A DNA stretch of 64,000 nucleotides from NCBI RefSeq assembly GCF_039596395.1, contig NZ_JBCNJT010000002.1, positions 434,001 to 498,000 of the forward strand. The letters run 5' to 3'. Shown here piece by piece: positions 17,238 through 27,272 of the stretch. The notes beneath the pieces are model-generated. The model was not told the origin of the DNA, made no database searches, and was given only the letters and a program-made list of their open reading frames with translations. Every line of letters begins with the position of its first letter. The first letter of the stretch is position 1. The translations under genes were made by a program, and so were the position numbers. The stretch comes from Fluviicola sp. GTDB taxonomy: Bacteria > Bacteroidota > Bacteroidia > Flavobacteriales_D > Crocinitomicaceae.

Positions 17238-20170
17238 AATACAACCAATTTATGTGTTTCAGTTTTTGAACCGGTACTTACCTGGATCAAATAGGTCCCT
17301 GTGCTTAATGCGGAGCGGTGATGGTATTCCAATGTTTCCATATTGTTTGTTTCACTGATCAAAACCCCAAACATGTTGTAGATCCGGATAGCTGAAATTA
17401 GCACTTCCGGGTCAGCTTTCAAAGAAAAAGTCCCGTCAAGCGTCGGATTGGGATAGATCCGGACTGATTTCCAGACTCTCCTCAACTCCTCCGTATCCAG
17501 CTTTCGCTCAGGATGTTCCGAACCGGTATACTCCCCCGGAGAAGTTTCACCAGGTGTCAAATCAGTAGCCTCACAGCGTTCAAATTCAATTTTCAGATGC
17601 ACGGTTGAACCATTCATGAAATGCACTCCGGGTTTCAGGTTGATCTCGTCTCCCGCGCGTAGATCCACTACCGCATTTGCCCGGGTTACATAATCTCCCG
17701 GATCGGTAGCGGGAGTTACCAGGTGTCCCACTGTAATCCAATGGAGTGCCCGGCGACGCACGTAGTATTTATAATTGGATCGCGCTCTGGAGCCGACGTT
17801 TTGGTTCTGCAGTTTCAGATACCAGGGCTCTGCTTCGTCAAAGATGAAATCATTCAGAGCTTTGAGGTCAGTAGCTTCATCATCCTTTAAAATAATGTGT
17901 GGATTGATTTTGTTGTCGATATAAATGGCTTCAAAAGGAGTGACCTGGAAATGGTCATTCGGACGTCCCAAATTCGGATAACCATAATGATTTGACTGGG
18001 GAATATTAACTATGTCAAATTGATTGTACATCAATCCCAAATCCTTTACATTCACTGTCATACTGCCGTCTGCCGGCCAGAGATTCCGGTTAATCCCCAG
18101 AGCCGTCACTACCGATTTGTGGCTGTAGAAGGCTTTCCCGTTGTAAATCTGGGTGATGGGGAAAAAGGTCCAATCGGACACCGAAATGAAATTCCCGACG
18201 CCATTCATAAACGAACCGGATACATTGTCAATTTCCTGCATTAGGGATACATTGACCTCGTGTTTGCAGACGGTCTGGAACGGGTTCAGGAATAAAGGCG
18301 GCAATTGCCGTTTAAAGATCTGGAAGGTTTGCCCGGATGGCATGTACTTCGCTGTTCCAACCCGGAACCGGTAGCCCAGGAAGGAAATATTCTGCCAGTA
18401 TTCTCCTGCATTGTTGTATTCCTCGGTCCCATCGCTGTTTTTTCCTTCAATTTTTCCCAAAGAAATAGCGATGTTCCTTGTTGCTACCGGCATCGGGAAA
18501 ATGTGTTCACCGTTATCTACCTCAGTCAGAGCATCCAGGAAATTCTGTCTTCTCCAATGATAGGAAGGTTCCGTATAATTAATTTCCTGTATGGGAGACA
18601 AGAAGATGTTGTCATTATCGAACGCCGCATGATAAGCCACCAGCTCTTTGAATGATTTTTGATTGACGGTTGCCAATAAAAAAGTGCTTAAAAAATAATG
18701 CACCCCATTTATCAGCGGTGTAGGAGTCATGTATCCGTTACCCCCGAGAATATTACTCTTGTAATAATTCGCACTATAAACCTGGTACTGGTAACCCAAC
18801 GGAATATTCGCCCCGAAGAAATTGGCATCGTAAGCATTATTCAACCTTGTGTGGTGATGCGGATAATTCTGGCTGTAGTCCATGTGCTTTTTTTCCATGC
18901 GCAACAAGGTTAAACGGGCAATTTCTTCTCCCATGGAAGAACCCTGGATAATGTTTTCAAAATACTGCCCGGTTTTCAGGTTCATGTTCAGATCAATCAG
19001 GAATGTTTCGAGCAATTCGGCCGACTCCTGCATCCCATGCTTATAAGGTTTACCGGCCATATTAAATTTCACAATAAAGATGTCGTATTCCTGTCCACGC
19101 AGGTTTTGGAGCAGGTTATCGTGCCAATCGTTATAAATGGTCCACGTTTTTTTGAATCCCTGGCCGAACATCGGCGGACGGTACCCGGTGACTAAAATAT
19201 AGGGTTTTTCAGGACGGTATCTTCCACATGCCGGGATCATACACCATTTCAATTTGTTCCCATCTTTTTGGATCATGCCACATCTGGTACAACCCGCTCC
19301 TTCTTTGTCTTTTTTCTTGCAGCCGGTTGCATAATCATCGTCGTCACCTTCCCATTCTCCCGGATCGAAAAAAATCTTGGGCTTGTCTTCCTGCAGTACT
19401 TCCGGAGTATTCAGGATAAAACCAAATAATTTTGAAGTACTGTCGGTATAAGTAATTCGTATTTGGAAGAACTGAATGGAGTCATAGTGTGGAGCGAAAT
19501 AGGTTACTTCGTCAAACATGATGGTTTTCCAGGTACTATCCCGACCTAATTCAACGGACTGCACGTCACTGATACTCCTGATATTGCTTATGAAAAAGTC
19601 GCTTTTCAGCACTATTCCCATGACGTCACTCGAAAAATAATCGAATAATGGCCCGGCAAGCAGGGATGTATCCGTTGAAACAATCGATTGATCCAACGGA
19701 TCCAGATCAGAGAATACAGAAGTTTCTTTTCCCAATATTCCATTGCTTAACCCAAGCTCTTCATCTACAGTATTATATTCCAGTTCAAAGATGCCTATGG
19801 GAACAACGATGATCTCCAGTTCGAAATCCATTTCACCCACGTAGCTGTAAGCTTCATTGAAAACAGAATCCATAGGTGGTAAGAGCGTCTTATCAAATGC
19901 CATGCTGTTCATCTCATACAACCATTGGATCATCCTGTCGGCATTTGATTTATACCCGGTGGAATCACCCTCAAATTGACCGGTTTTAAGCAAGAGGCTA
20001 TCCACAGGCAAAAGCGTTAGTTTATTCGCCAAATACCCGGTTGGGGCCTTGGCCGACAACTTATGATAAATGGTATCTGCCAGTTTTTCCTGTGATAAGA
20101 AAACGGTGTCTATTTGTCCCCACCCATTTAATCCCATGAGCAGGAACATTCCTGTTATAAACTTTCTCAT
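17234..20170 (-). CDS. Large T9SS-secreted protein with lipase-like nucleophile elbow
   Basis: 978 residues. N-terminal signal peptide (MFLLMGLNGWGQ; the start may be Met1 or Met8). Residues ~1-270 are unrecognised. A Cys cluster follows (Cys284, 294, 297, 310, 315), possibly a metal site. Residues ~322-430 look like an alpha/beta-hydrolase core: a hydrophobic strand YILVTGYRPP, then DIFIVKFNMAG, then IIQGSSMGEEIARL, where GSSMG fits GxSxG with Ser412 as candidate nucleophile. The C-terminus (VRIYPNPTLDGTFSLKAD ... ALSTGTYLIQVSTG ... KLVVL) is a type A sorting domain, so export by T9SS and surface release or anchoring are expected. It starts four bases after the S74-like gene and is coupled to two lipoproteins downstream. 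The acid and His of a triad were not identified. Confidence 0.8.
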   Translation of the reverse strand: MRKFITGMFLLMGLNGWGQIDTVFLSQEKLADTIYHKLSAKAPTGYLANKLTLLPVDSLLLKTGQFEGDSTGYKSNADRMIQWLYEMNSMAFDKTLLPPMDSVFNEAYSYVGEMDFELEIIVVPIGIFELEYNTVDEELGLSNGILGKETSVFSDLDPLDQSIVSTDTSLLAGPLFDYFSSDVMGIVLKSDFFISNIRSISDVQSVELGRDSTWKTIMFDEVTYFAPHYDSIQFFQIRITYTDSTSKLFGFILNTPEVLQEDKPKIFFDPGEWEGDDDDYATGCKKKDKEGAGCTRCGMIQKDGNKLKWCMIPACGRYRPEKPYILVTGYRPPMFGQGFKKTWTIYNDWHDNLLQNLRGQEYDIFIVKFNMAGKPYKHGMQESAELLETFLIDLNMNLKTGQYFENIIQGSSMGEEIARLTLLRMEKKHMDYSQNYPHHHTRLNNAYDANFFGANIPLGYQYQVYSANYYKSNILGGNGYMTPTPLINGVHYFLSTFLLATVNQKSFKELVAYHAAFDNDNIFLSPIQEINYTEPSYHWRRQNFLDALTEVDNGEHIFPMPVATRNIAISLGKIEGKNSDGTEEYNNAGEYWQNISFLGYRFRVGTAKYMPSGQTFQIFKRQLPPLFLNPFQTVCKHEVNVSLMQEIDNVSGSFMNGVGNFISVSDWTFFPITQIYNGKAFYSHKSVVTALGINRNLWPADGSMTVNVKDLGLMYNQFDIVNIPQSNHYGYPNLGRPNDHFQVTPFEAIYIDNKINPHIILKDDEATDLKALNDFIFDEAEPWYLKLQNQNVGSRARSNYKYYVRRRALHWITVGHLVTPATDPGDYVTRANAVVDLRAGDEINLKPGVHFMNGSTVHLKIEFERCEATDLTPGETSPGEYTGSEHPERKLDTEELRRVWKSVRIYPNPTLDGTFSLKADPEVLISAIRIYNMFGVLISETNNMETLEYHHRSALSTGTYLIQVSTGSKTETHKLVVL

Positions 20171-20173
20171 GGT

Positions 20174-21148
20174 TTAAGGTTTTGATTGGTGTTCCAGTTT
20201 CCGGATCAATTCCTGTTGCAGGCGGATGGTTTCTTCCTGCTGTTTCAATAATTCTTCCTGCGTCTTTAGCCTTTCGTTGATCTGAAGCACGTAAAGAGTC
20301 AATTCTTCGATCTTTTCCATCAGCATCACGTTGTTCTTTGCCAAATTGATTCCTGATTCTTCCATTTCACAAGCGCCCGGAACGTCTGGCAAGTGGTTGT
20401 TCTTTTGAATAAATGCCTGCAATTCGTTCAAAGGCATCAACCGGTAATTGGCATCGAACACATAATCCGGCCAATTATCCAGATTTACTTTTACTTCACG
20501 GGCATAAAGCAATCCATCGTTGTCCAGTTCCAGTAATTTATAGTTAGTTGGACTTCCCTGTAAGTATTTGTCTATGATTAATGGATGCGTAGTTTTGTTC
20601 AGAGCGGTTGTGATATGCAGTTTTGAGTCCGGATCATTCTGGCCGATTCCCACTTTAACATCGGGAACGCAATGATGGCTGGTGTATATTTTACCCGGAC
20701 CATTCAACCAAACAGGAGAGGCAGGTGTAGTATTTCCACCGTTATCGTCTTTGCAAGGCACATAGGTTGATTCGGAATAAACCAAACTCTTTAAATCACC
20801 GCCTCTTTTGAGATTTCCGGTAGAGTCGATCAGGATTACTTCATCATTCGCCAAGGTGGAGTCACGAAACGCATTGAGTATCAAACGTCCTTCAAGTGTG
20901 GTATTTCCATCCACCTGCAAATCGCTGCGGATGTGTGCATCCCGGTTTACGATCATGGAATCGTTTATGGTTAAGGTAGAGTCAATCCTGGCAGATCCGT
21001 TGACTTGCAACTTGGCTGTGGGCGCAGCGCCGGTTCCAATCCCTACATTTCCCGTAGCCGGGAATGTATTGGTTTGGGAATAAGAATGATTGGCAATTAC
21101 TAATACGGTGGTTAAGGCATACATAGCCTTTTGAACAGCAGGTTTCAT
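20174..21148 (-). CDS. S74-peptidase/tail-fibre-like repeat protein
   Basis: 324 residues. Signal peptide ending NHSYSQ. The N-terminal half has the GNVGIGTG and AKLQVNGSARIDSTLTIN patterns of trimeric fibre proteins, and a second VGIGQNDPDSKLHI. The C-terminal part, NWPDYVFDANYRLMPLNELQAF through KNNHLPDVPGACEMEESGI to the coiled coil EKIEELTLYVLQINERLKTQEELLKQQEE, is the chaperone-of-endosialidase-like tail that is common in Bacteroidota surface proteins. Expected to be an exported, trimeric fibre. It heads the operon with the 978-residue protein and the lipoproteins. Confidence 0.8.
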   Translation of the reverse strand: MKPAVQKAMYALTTVLVIANHSYSQTNTFPATGNVGIGTGAAPTAKLQVNGSARIDSTLTINDSMIVNRDAHIRSDLQVDGNTTLEGRLILNAFRDSTLANDEVILIDSTGNLKRGGDLKSLVYSESTYVPCKDDNGGNTTPASPVWLNGPGKIYTSHHCVPDVKVGIGQNDPDSKLHITTALNKTTHPLIIDKYLQGSPTNYKLLELDNDGLLYAREVKVNLDNWPDYVFDANYRLMPLNELQAFIQKNNHLPDVPGACEMEESGINLAKNNVMLMEKIEELTLYVLQINERLKTQEELLKQQEETIRLQQELIRKLEHQSKP

Positions 21149-21320
21149 ACTTTTGAACAGTTTAAGATTTCAGTTAATGGAATAAATGTAAAAAACTTTT
21201 TTGGTTACACTTCCGTGAAACAAAAATTTAACATTTGAAACCTTAAAGTTCTTTGAAAGGTGAAACTAAATTTCAATACACTGATTAATAGCTGTTCAAT
21301 GATAAAAGATGAACCGGTGA

Positions 21321-21336
21321 CTGAACAGAGTCGAAA
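21321..21336 (-). repeat. Degenerate CTTCGACTnnGCTCAG element at the 3' end of the TPR gene
   Basis: On the minus strand this reads TTTCGACTCTGTTCAG, inside a small hairpin (GTGA...TCAC) beginning at the stop codon of the TPR gene. The same motif sits in terminator loops at 49957-49972 and 59977-59992. Confidence 0.5.
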
Positions 21337-23169
21337 TCACAGATCCTCCGAATCGGATACATCTCCGCGCAATGCCCGGTATCGTTTACGTGCTTCAACT
21401 GTCAATAGGCTTCCTTTGCATTCAAAAAGGATTTTTTTGTAGTATTCCGCGGCTTTTTCCTTGTCGTGGAGGTTCTTCTCATAGATCTCAGCGATGGTGA
21501 ATATCGCATCGTCGGATAGGATGTCATCCATGTGATAGGTGACAATTTTGTTCAGGTAATCGAGTGCTTCCTGCCATTTTCCCTGGTATTGCATGGCTTG
21601 TGCCTTGCGGAGCAAAATTTCATCTGCTAATCCGTGTGCCGGAAATGCCTGATTGATCGAATCGTATAGGGTAAATGCCCGCTCGTATTGGTGCTGTTCC
21701 AAGAGCAAATCTGCCTGTGCAAACTGGTACATGGCGGTGTAATTGCTGTCCAGGCCCAAATTGTCTGTGATCAGCACGGATAGTTTCATCGCGTCGTTTG
21801 CAATGAGCTTGCTGGTCGATTCTTTGAGGATGTCTAATTGCGACTGCGCAAATTTGAAATCGCCGTCGTAATAGAAAATGCGGGCATTCTTGAATTTCGC
21901 TTCGGAACCGATTGCTTCAAACTTGAAATCCTTGTCGATCTGCATGTAGTAAAGCGATGCCTGCCAGATATCGTCCTGGAGTACCAATACGTCTGCCAAT
22001 GCCATTTTGATCTGTGCCTTTTCCAGGTCGGATAATCCGTTTACAGCCAGGCAGCTATCCAGCAAATCGGCTGCTCCTTTGGCGTCGTTTCCGTAATAGG
22101 CTTTGATCTCGGCCAGTTCTTTTGCCGTATAAACCGCGTTTCTTCCCCAGCCCAAAAGCTTCAACCCTTCACGGTATTCTTTTTCTGCTTCCCGGATATC
22201 CTGCGGCTGGTATTTCTTTTCGATGGTAATTTCGCGGTAACGGATGTTCAGCAACGCACTGTATGCCGCATAGTAATTCGGGTTTTGCGGCCCCTGGTCG
22301 ATGACGTACCTGTATGCCGAACGCGCTGTTGTGTAATCGCTGTTTTCCACGCAGGTTTCCGCCAAATCCATCACGCGGTTCCCGTTTCCTTTCTCACGAC
22401 GGTCCAAAGCCTGGGTTTGTGTCAACGCCGATTTGAACTCCTTTTTTTGGATGAACAGCCAGATCAGCATTTCGGAATACACAAAATCGTTCGGCTTCTT
22501 CTGGATGCGCACCAATAGTTTGTCTTTCAGTTTCTGATAAACACCTGTTTTATCTTCCGAGAAATCGATCTGTTTGGTCAAAGCATTCTGAATGTTGCTG
22601 CTGTAGTTCGGATACTGGTCCAGGACATCGAAATACTCATCGATCATTTCATCGGTTCTTCCCAACAGGGAATAGACTTCCGCAAACTGGATCTGCAAAG
22701 GATAGTTCTTCTTCAATTCTTTTCTTCCCGCTTCGAGGGTTTTCAGTCCCCACTCTACTTTTCCTTTTTTGATGAAGGAATTGTACAATTCAACTACTTC
22801 ATAGCCATTCGACGCGACTTGTTTGATACGGTCGTTGTACAATTTTTCGGTTTGCGAAGTGCGTTCTGTCCGTTCGTATAAATCTCCGAGCGCAATCGTA
22901 TAATCGAAATCATTGGAATTGGCTGAAACCAGTTTTTTCAGGAATTTCTCAGCATCTTTTACCTGGTTGGTTTTCTCCAGGCAATCCACATAGCGCAACT
23001 GGTCAAACTTCGTGCTTTGCTTAGTAATGATCTTCTCGAAATACGGAAGTGCTTTTTCGAATTCGCCATTGTTGTAATACAAATTCGCCAATTGCTGGTC
23101 GGTACTGGTTTGTGCCGAACCCGCAAAAGAAAGAAGAAGAAGACAACAGAAAATCAGCGCTTGTTTCAT
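21337..23169 (-). CDS. Exported tetratricopeptide repeat protein
   Basis: 610 residues with a signal peptide (MKQALIFCCLLLLSFAGSAQ). Most of the protein is helical TPR-like repeats, for example DQQLANLYYNNGEFEKALPYFEKII, DYTIALGDLYERTERTSQTEKLY and ERAFTLYDSINQAFPAHGLADEILLRKAQAMQYQGKWQEALDYLNKI near the end. Likely a periplasmic scaffold. It lies three bases... after the lipoprotein gene's stop at 23177 (7-base gap), so the two are probably one operon. No specific partner can be named. Confidence 0.78.
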   Translation of the reverse strand: MKQALIFCCLLLLSFAGSAQTSTDQQLANLYYNNGEFEKALPYFEKIITKQSTKFDQLRYVDCLEKTNQVKDAEKFLKKLVSANSNDFDYTIALGDLYERTERTSQTEKLYNDRIKQVASNGYEVVELYNSFIKKGKVEWGLKTLEAGRKELKKNYPLQIQFAEVYSLLGRTDEMIDEYFDVLDQYPNYSSNIQNALTKQIDFSEDKTGVYQKLKDKLLVRIQKKPNDFVYSEMLIWLFIQKKEFKSALTQTQALDRREKGNGNRVMDLAETCVENSDYTTARSAYRYVIDQGPQNPNYYAAYSALLNIRYREITIEKKYQPQDIREAEKEYREGLKLLGWGRNAVYTAKELAEIKAYYGNDAKGAADLLDSCLAVNGLSDLEKAQIKMALADVLVLQDDIWQASLYYMQIDKDFKFEAIGSEAKFKNARIFYYDGDFKFAQSQLDILKESTSKLIANDAMKLSVLITDNLGLDSNYTAMYQFAQADLLLEQHQYERAFTLYDSINQAFPAHGLADEILLRKAQAMQYQGKWQEALDYLNKIVTYHMDDILSDDAIFTIAEIYEKNLHDKEKAAEYYKKILFECKGSLLTVEARKRYRALRGDVSDSEDL

Positions 23170-23176
23170 GATTTAT

Positions 23177-23704
23177 TTAGTGTACAGCTTTAAAACGCTC
23201 AAATGTAGGTTTAAATTGCTCGTAAGATTGTTTAAAATCCATAAATTCTTTTTCCAGGGATAAACTATGCAAGCGAATCTGTCGGGCTTCTCTCCGTTCA
23301 AACTGAACCTGTTCGTAATAGGCCGAACGGTCGCCCGCCCCATTCTCAATATCCGACTGCAATTTCTGCAATCTTTCCTGCTGATCTTTTTGCGCCTGGC
23401 GCAACTGCCTGATTTCCGTAGTGAAGAAATCCGTAGCACGGTATGCCCGGATAAACCCATCGATCTCTCTGGCCGTTTCAATGTCGAGCGTGTCATTTCC
23501 CAATTCTATATTGAAATTCAGCAGCATTCTTTTGGATTTTCCGCGCAGTTTCAGAACCTGGTTGGTATCCAGTTCCCGGAGGAGAACCTGAACGGAATCA
23601 TTGGTAGCTTTTGAGAACAGCACATCTTCTTCAAACTTGCCCAGTTTGCCTTCGCAGGAAGCGAGGGTGGCAAGCAGTATTACAAAAGACAGGATTCTCA
23701 GCAT
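23177..23704 (-). CDS. Lipoprotein with coiled coil, unknown function
   Basis: 175 residues. Lipobox in MLRILSFVILLATLASC. The middle and end are charged and helical, with a likely coiled coil around RQLRQAQKDQQERLQKLQSDIENG and FERREARQIRLHSLSLEKEFMDFKQSYEQFKPTFERF. It stands 7 bases upstream of the TPR gene on the same strand and may be its partner. No family recognised. Confidence 0.7.
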   Translation of the reverse strand: MLRILSFVILLATLASCEGKLGKFEEDVLFSKATNDSVQVLLRELDTNQVLKLRGKSKRMLLNFNIELGNDTLDIETAREIDGFIRAYRATDFFTTEIRQLRQAQKDQQERLQKLQSDIENGAGDRSAYYEQVQFERREARQIRLHSLSLEKEFMDFKQSYEQFKPTFERFKAVH

Positions 23705-23733
23705 TTTACTAAATTACATAAAATCACCAGAAA

Positions 23734-23767
23734 CAGGTAGGGGCGTAAAATTTTACCCCCCTACCTG
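23734..23767. repeat. Palindromic GTAGGGGCG repeat, copy A
   Basis: Two 17-bp arms with no spacer and one mismatch (left arm CAGGTAGGGGCGTAAAA). It lies between the end of the SprB/PKD gene (23780) and the lipoprotein start (23704). It shares the GTAGGGG-N-G core with copies at 48754-48781 and 49278-49306. Confidence 0.7.
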
Positions 23768-23779
23768 TGTATTTGTTAC

Positions 23780-26700
23780 TTAACGCAGCAGACTCAAATG
23801 CCCGTTTTTTTCATGCAAGGTATTTGTCAAATCTTTAAACCGGATTACCCAGGTGTATGTTCCGTCCTGAACACGTTCTGTACCTGCGCCGTATGAACCG
23901 TCCCAACCAATTTGCATGTTATGGGATTCAAAAATCAATTCGCCCCACCGATTGTAAATCTCCATCGAAAAATCGGTTTCCAGTATTCCATAACCAGTCG
24001 CCATAAACGTATTGTTGAATTCATCTCCGTCCGGAGTAAATGCATTCGGCACAAACAATTCGAAAGAAGGTTTTACCGTCACAACCAGGTGAGCCTGATC
24101 CGGGCAGTTGTATTCGTTATTTGCATTCAATGTAACCGTGAATTCTCCATAGGTATCGTAACTGTGAGTCGGATTCGTGACATAACTCATATCATCATCT
24201 CCGAAATGCCACTCATATTCCGAAGCATTCTGGGAAGTATTGGTGAAATGAAATACCGGATCGATGGTCGTAACTTCTGTTCTGTCTGAGGTAAAAGAAG
24301 CAACCGCGCGTGGATTGACCGTCACGGTGCCGCTTGCAGCTGCAGCACTTTGACAGCCGAATTGATTCACGATTGTCAAACTGACGTCGAACTGACCTGC
24401 CGTATTGAATACGTGAACCGCAGTCATATCATGTGAAACAGTTCCATCAGCGAAAACCCAGGTATAAATCCATGACGGATCATTCGTTCCCGAATTTGAC
24501 ACAGAAAAATATTCTCCCTGGCAATAAGTTCCCAGATCCGGGTTTAAATTCACCACAGGAGGTTCAGATACGATTACTGTTACATCAGCACTAATCTGCT
24601 GATTGCATTGATTTGTTGCCGAAATGGTATAGGTAGTAGCGGTTGACGGCGCAATGGTTTGCGTAATCGGACAGGAAGAACAATGAGTCCAGGAGAGTAC
24701 AACGGTTTGGTCCGAACCGGTATAAGCCCCGCTTATTGTTACTTCTTCTCCCACACAGATAGCTGAGTCTGAAATAGTCGCGTAAATATCTGCCGGATTC
24801 AAAGAAATCATGGAAACAGTCGCTGAAGATCCGATCAAACATCCGTTCGCATCTGTAATAGTACAGGTATAAGTGGTCTGAACAACCGGCGAAACTGTTA
24901 GTTGATTGGAGCTTCCTGTTTGTGGTGACCAATCGAAGGAGTAAGTTCCCGTACCACCGCTTACCTGAACGCCAAGTGTTATCGGGCTTCCGGGACAAAT
25001 GATGGTATCGGGTGAAATGGTCATGGCAAGAGGTGCTGGTTGCGGAACAAACACATTCTGAAGTAAAGTACAACCGTTTAAATCCGCGATTGTTACCGAG
25101 TAGTTCCCTGAAAGGAGTCCGTTAATAGCATTTCCGTTCCCGCCGTTATTCCAGTTATAAGAATATGGAGCCGTACCACCTGAAACCACTGCCTGGACAC
25201 TTCCATCATTGAATCCGTTACAGCTTGGCTGAATAACGGTAAAGTTATTTGCCAGTGGTAAAGGTTCGCTGACTGTCAGGGTCAAATTGCTTGTACATCC
25301 ATTCTGATCCGTAAGTATTACCGTGTAATTTCCGGCGCTTAAACCGGTTGCCGTTGCGGCAGTCTGTACCGGATTCGTATTCCAGCTATTAACATATGTG
25401 CCGTAACCTCCCGTTCCCTGCACGGTGACCGATCCATCGGAACCACCCGAACAAGAGACGTTCGTAATATTGACCTGGCTCACTTGTAAAAGCGGTGGTT
25501 CATTAATAACAAATAACAACAGTGTATCACAACCGATGGAATTCAAGATATTTACCGTGTGTTGTCCCGGTGCCAAATTCATAACTGAATTGGAAGCGGT
25601 ATAAGCTCCTCCGTCAAAGGCGAAAGAATAAGGACCGGTTAATCCTGTCATAGTTACCATCGCCGTACCATTAGCCATTCCAAAACAAGAAACGTCCTGC
25701 GTTTCGATAAGTACTGTCTCCAAAACCGGATTAAAGGCAATTTGCGTACTGTCCGAAGCTTCCGGGCAACCTGTGTTATTTACCGTTCCTATTCCGATTT
25801 GGACAATTCCGGTACTGAACTCACCTGCACCGGGATAATAGTCCACAACCATCGATGTATCACTCGGTGAAAAAGTCCCGGTTCCTCCCGACCACAAAAC
25901 TCCCTGGGTATTGGAAGCAGTTGCTGTTAATGTAATTGCTCCGATGTAATTCAAACAAACATCTATTGCAGGACCTGCATCAACAGTTGGAGCAGGCAAT
26001 TGCGTAACAGTAACAAAAGCCTGCCGGATGATGCAGTTTGTTGCATCTGTAACGCTTACGGAATGTGTTCCGACTCCTAAAGCCGTTCCGGAAGTATTTG
26101 CCCCGTTAGACCATGTAAATGCATACGGAGGTGTTCCGCCTGATGCCTGGGCAGTCACCGGAACAGTCAGTTCGTTCGGACAAAGAATTGTATCAGGGGC
26201 TAGGATTGCCGCAGTCAGCGGCGAGGCAAAAGTAACCGTCATCGTATCGCAAATTGGTGCGCTTGTGCACCCATTTGCAGCCATTCCGCAAACCAGGTAA
26301 TCCACAACCGGAGGAGCCAATGAATTGTTGGATGCAACTACCGTATCACAGGCAGCCGTGCAGGATAGCAGTCCGTTTTCTGAGCCCGGTGTTCCCGGAT
26401 TGATACTGTTCCATGTAATGGTGCTTTCATCGTAAAATTGTACCCATAATTCATCCGAACATCCATCTCCCAGCGTCAGGTTGGGGCCAAATATCGGATT
26501 AGGAATGGTTTCAATGGAGAAGGTATTGGTATTGTTCCCGGGTTTACAAAATGTAAGATGAAACGGGCCTGTACCATACAAACAGATCGGTGAACCAACC
26601 GGCGTGGGTGTTCCGCAATCAATCTGGTAGAACAACGCCCCCGGAGGCACCGCTCCCGAAGCAATATTAAATACAATAGCTGCGGAATTCGGATTCAGTG

Positions 26701-26923
26701 TAATGACAAATTCCAGGCATTTATCCGGTGCGGAAGCCCCGCAACAAAAACCATCTCTGTCGGTAGTGGGGCTCACCCAGGTCATATACGGACTTGCAGA
26801 CAGGTCCACATTGAATGTCGGTGTGATAGAATCGCAGTACTGCCCATTGGAAATCAGGGGGACGAAAAGACATGCGCCAAACAGGAGGTTCAGCACACGA
26901 AGGAGTGGCAATCTAGTCTTCAT
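23780..26923 (-). CDS. SprB-repeat/PKD protein with T9SS type B sorting domain
   Basis: 1047 residues from the ATG at 26923 (MKTRLPLLRVLNLLFG, signal peptide ending SNGQ); a longer frame to 26959 has a poor N-terminus. A Cys-rich N-terminal region (YCDSITPTFNVDLSAS, FCCGASAPDKCLEF) is followed by several SprB-type repeats, such as VSCFGMANGTAMVTMTGLTG, NVSCSGGSDGSVTVQGTGGYG and PSCNGFNDGSVQAVVSGGTA, each ending in a GNYTVILTDQNGC-like turn. PKD-like domains follow (EYEWHFGDDDMSYVTNPTHSYDTYG), then the C-terminal LFVPNAFTPDGDEFNNTF ... YNRWGELIFES ... DGTYTWVIRFKD sorting domain of gliding-motility type. Expected to be a large cell-surface adhesin-like protein. Confidence 0.85.
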   Translation of the reverse strand: MKTRLPLLRVLNLLFGACLFVPLISNGQYCDSITPTFNVDLSASPYMTWVSPTTDRDGFCCGASAPDKCLEFVITLNPNSAAIVFNIASGAVPPGALFYQIDCGTPTPVGSPICLYGTGPFHLTFCKPGNNTNTFSIETIPNPIFGPNLTLGDGCSDELWVQFYDESTITWNSINPGTPGSENGLLSCTAACDTVVASNNSLAPPVVDYLVCGMAANGCTSAPICDTMTVTFASPLTAAILAPDTILCPNELTVPVTAQASGGTPPYAFTWSNGANTSGTALGVGTHSVSVTDATNCIIRQAFVTVTQLPAPTVDAGPAIDVCLNYIGAITLTATASNTQGVLWSGGTGTFSPSDTSMVVDYYPGAGEFSTGIVQIGIGTVNNTGCPEASDSTQIAFNPVLETVLIETQDVSCFGMANGTAMVTMTGLTGPYSFAFDGGAYTASNSVMNLAPGQHTVNILNSIGCDTLLLFVINEPPLLQVSQVNITNVSCSGGSDGSVTVQGTGGYGTYVNSWNTNPVQTAATATGLSAGNYTVILTDQNGCTSNLTLTVSEPLPLANNFTVIQPSCNGFNDGSVQAVVSGGTAPYSYNWNNGGNGNAINGLLSGNYSVTIADLNGCTLLQNVFVPQPAPLAMTISPDTIICPGSPITLGVQVSGGTGTYSFDWSPQTGSSNQLTVSPVVQTTYTCTITDANGCLIGSSATVSMISLNPADIYATISDSAICVGEEVTISGAYTGSDQTVVLSWTHCSSCPITQTIAPSTATTYTISATNQCNQQISADVTVIVSEPPVVNLNPDLGTYCQGEYFSVSNSGTNDPSWIYTWVFADGTVSHDMTAVHVFNTAGQFDVSLTIVNQFGCQSAAAASGTVTVNPRAVASFTSDRTEVTTIDPVFHFTNTSQNASEYEWHFGDDDMSYVTNPTHSYDTYGEFTVTLNANNEYNCPDQAHLVVTVKPSFELFVPNAFTPDGDEFNNTFMATGYGILETDFSMEIYNRWGELIFESHNMQIGWDGSYGAGTERVQDGTYTWVIRFKDLTNTLHEKNGHLSLLR

Positions 26924-26959
26924 AATACAGTAATTAAACTCAACACCCCAATGACGCAA

Positions 26960-27272
26960 AAAAAATCGAACCGTCTAGTCCGGTAAGAATTGACGGGTTA
27001 TTTCATTTCATCTACAAAAAGCCGGTACTGGTCTTTTCAATCAAACTATTGGGCTTTGAAAATTGCACGAAACCTTTCAAAATATGAAATTAATTGTTGT
27101 ATCAATTAACCTTTTGCATGAATATTTCACCGCTACAAATGAATATTTAACGACCACCAAACAAAAAAAACGCATGCGGCCAAGTGTCCCGTAATTTTTC
27201 ATAATGGAAGTGTGCAAGATTCTCTTTGCACTTTTATTTTCTTCGCGGTTAAAATAAAAAAGTATGCTACAA
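26960..27272. other. Intergenic region without a gene
   Basis: About 300 bp between the SprB/PKD gene and the serS terminator. AT-rich. A hairpin GTGCAA-N8-TTGCAC followed by CTTTTATTTT (about 27213-27240) looks like a plus-strand terminator, but no plus-strand gene precedes it. No clear TAnnTTTG promoter for the SprB/PKD gene was found. Confidence 0.5.

Noticed and set aside
27213-27240. Plus-strand hairpin with T-rich tail as the end of a small RNA
   Set aside because: Short stem, no upstream TAnnTTTG promoter and no transcript signature; kept only as a note on the intergenic region.
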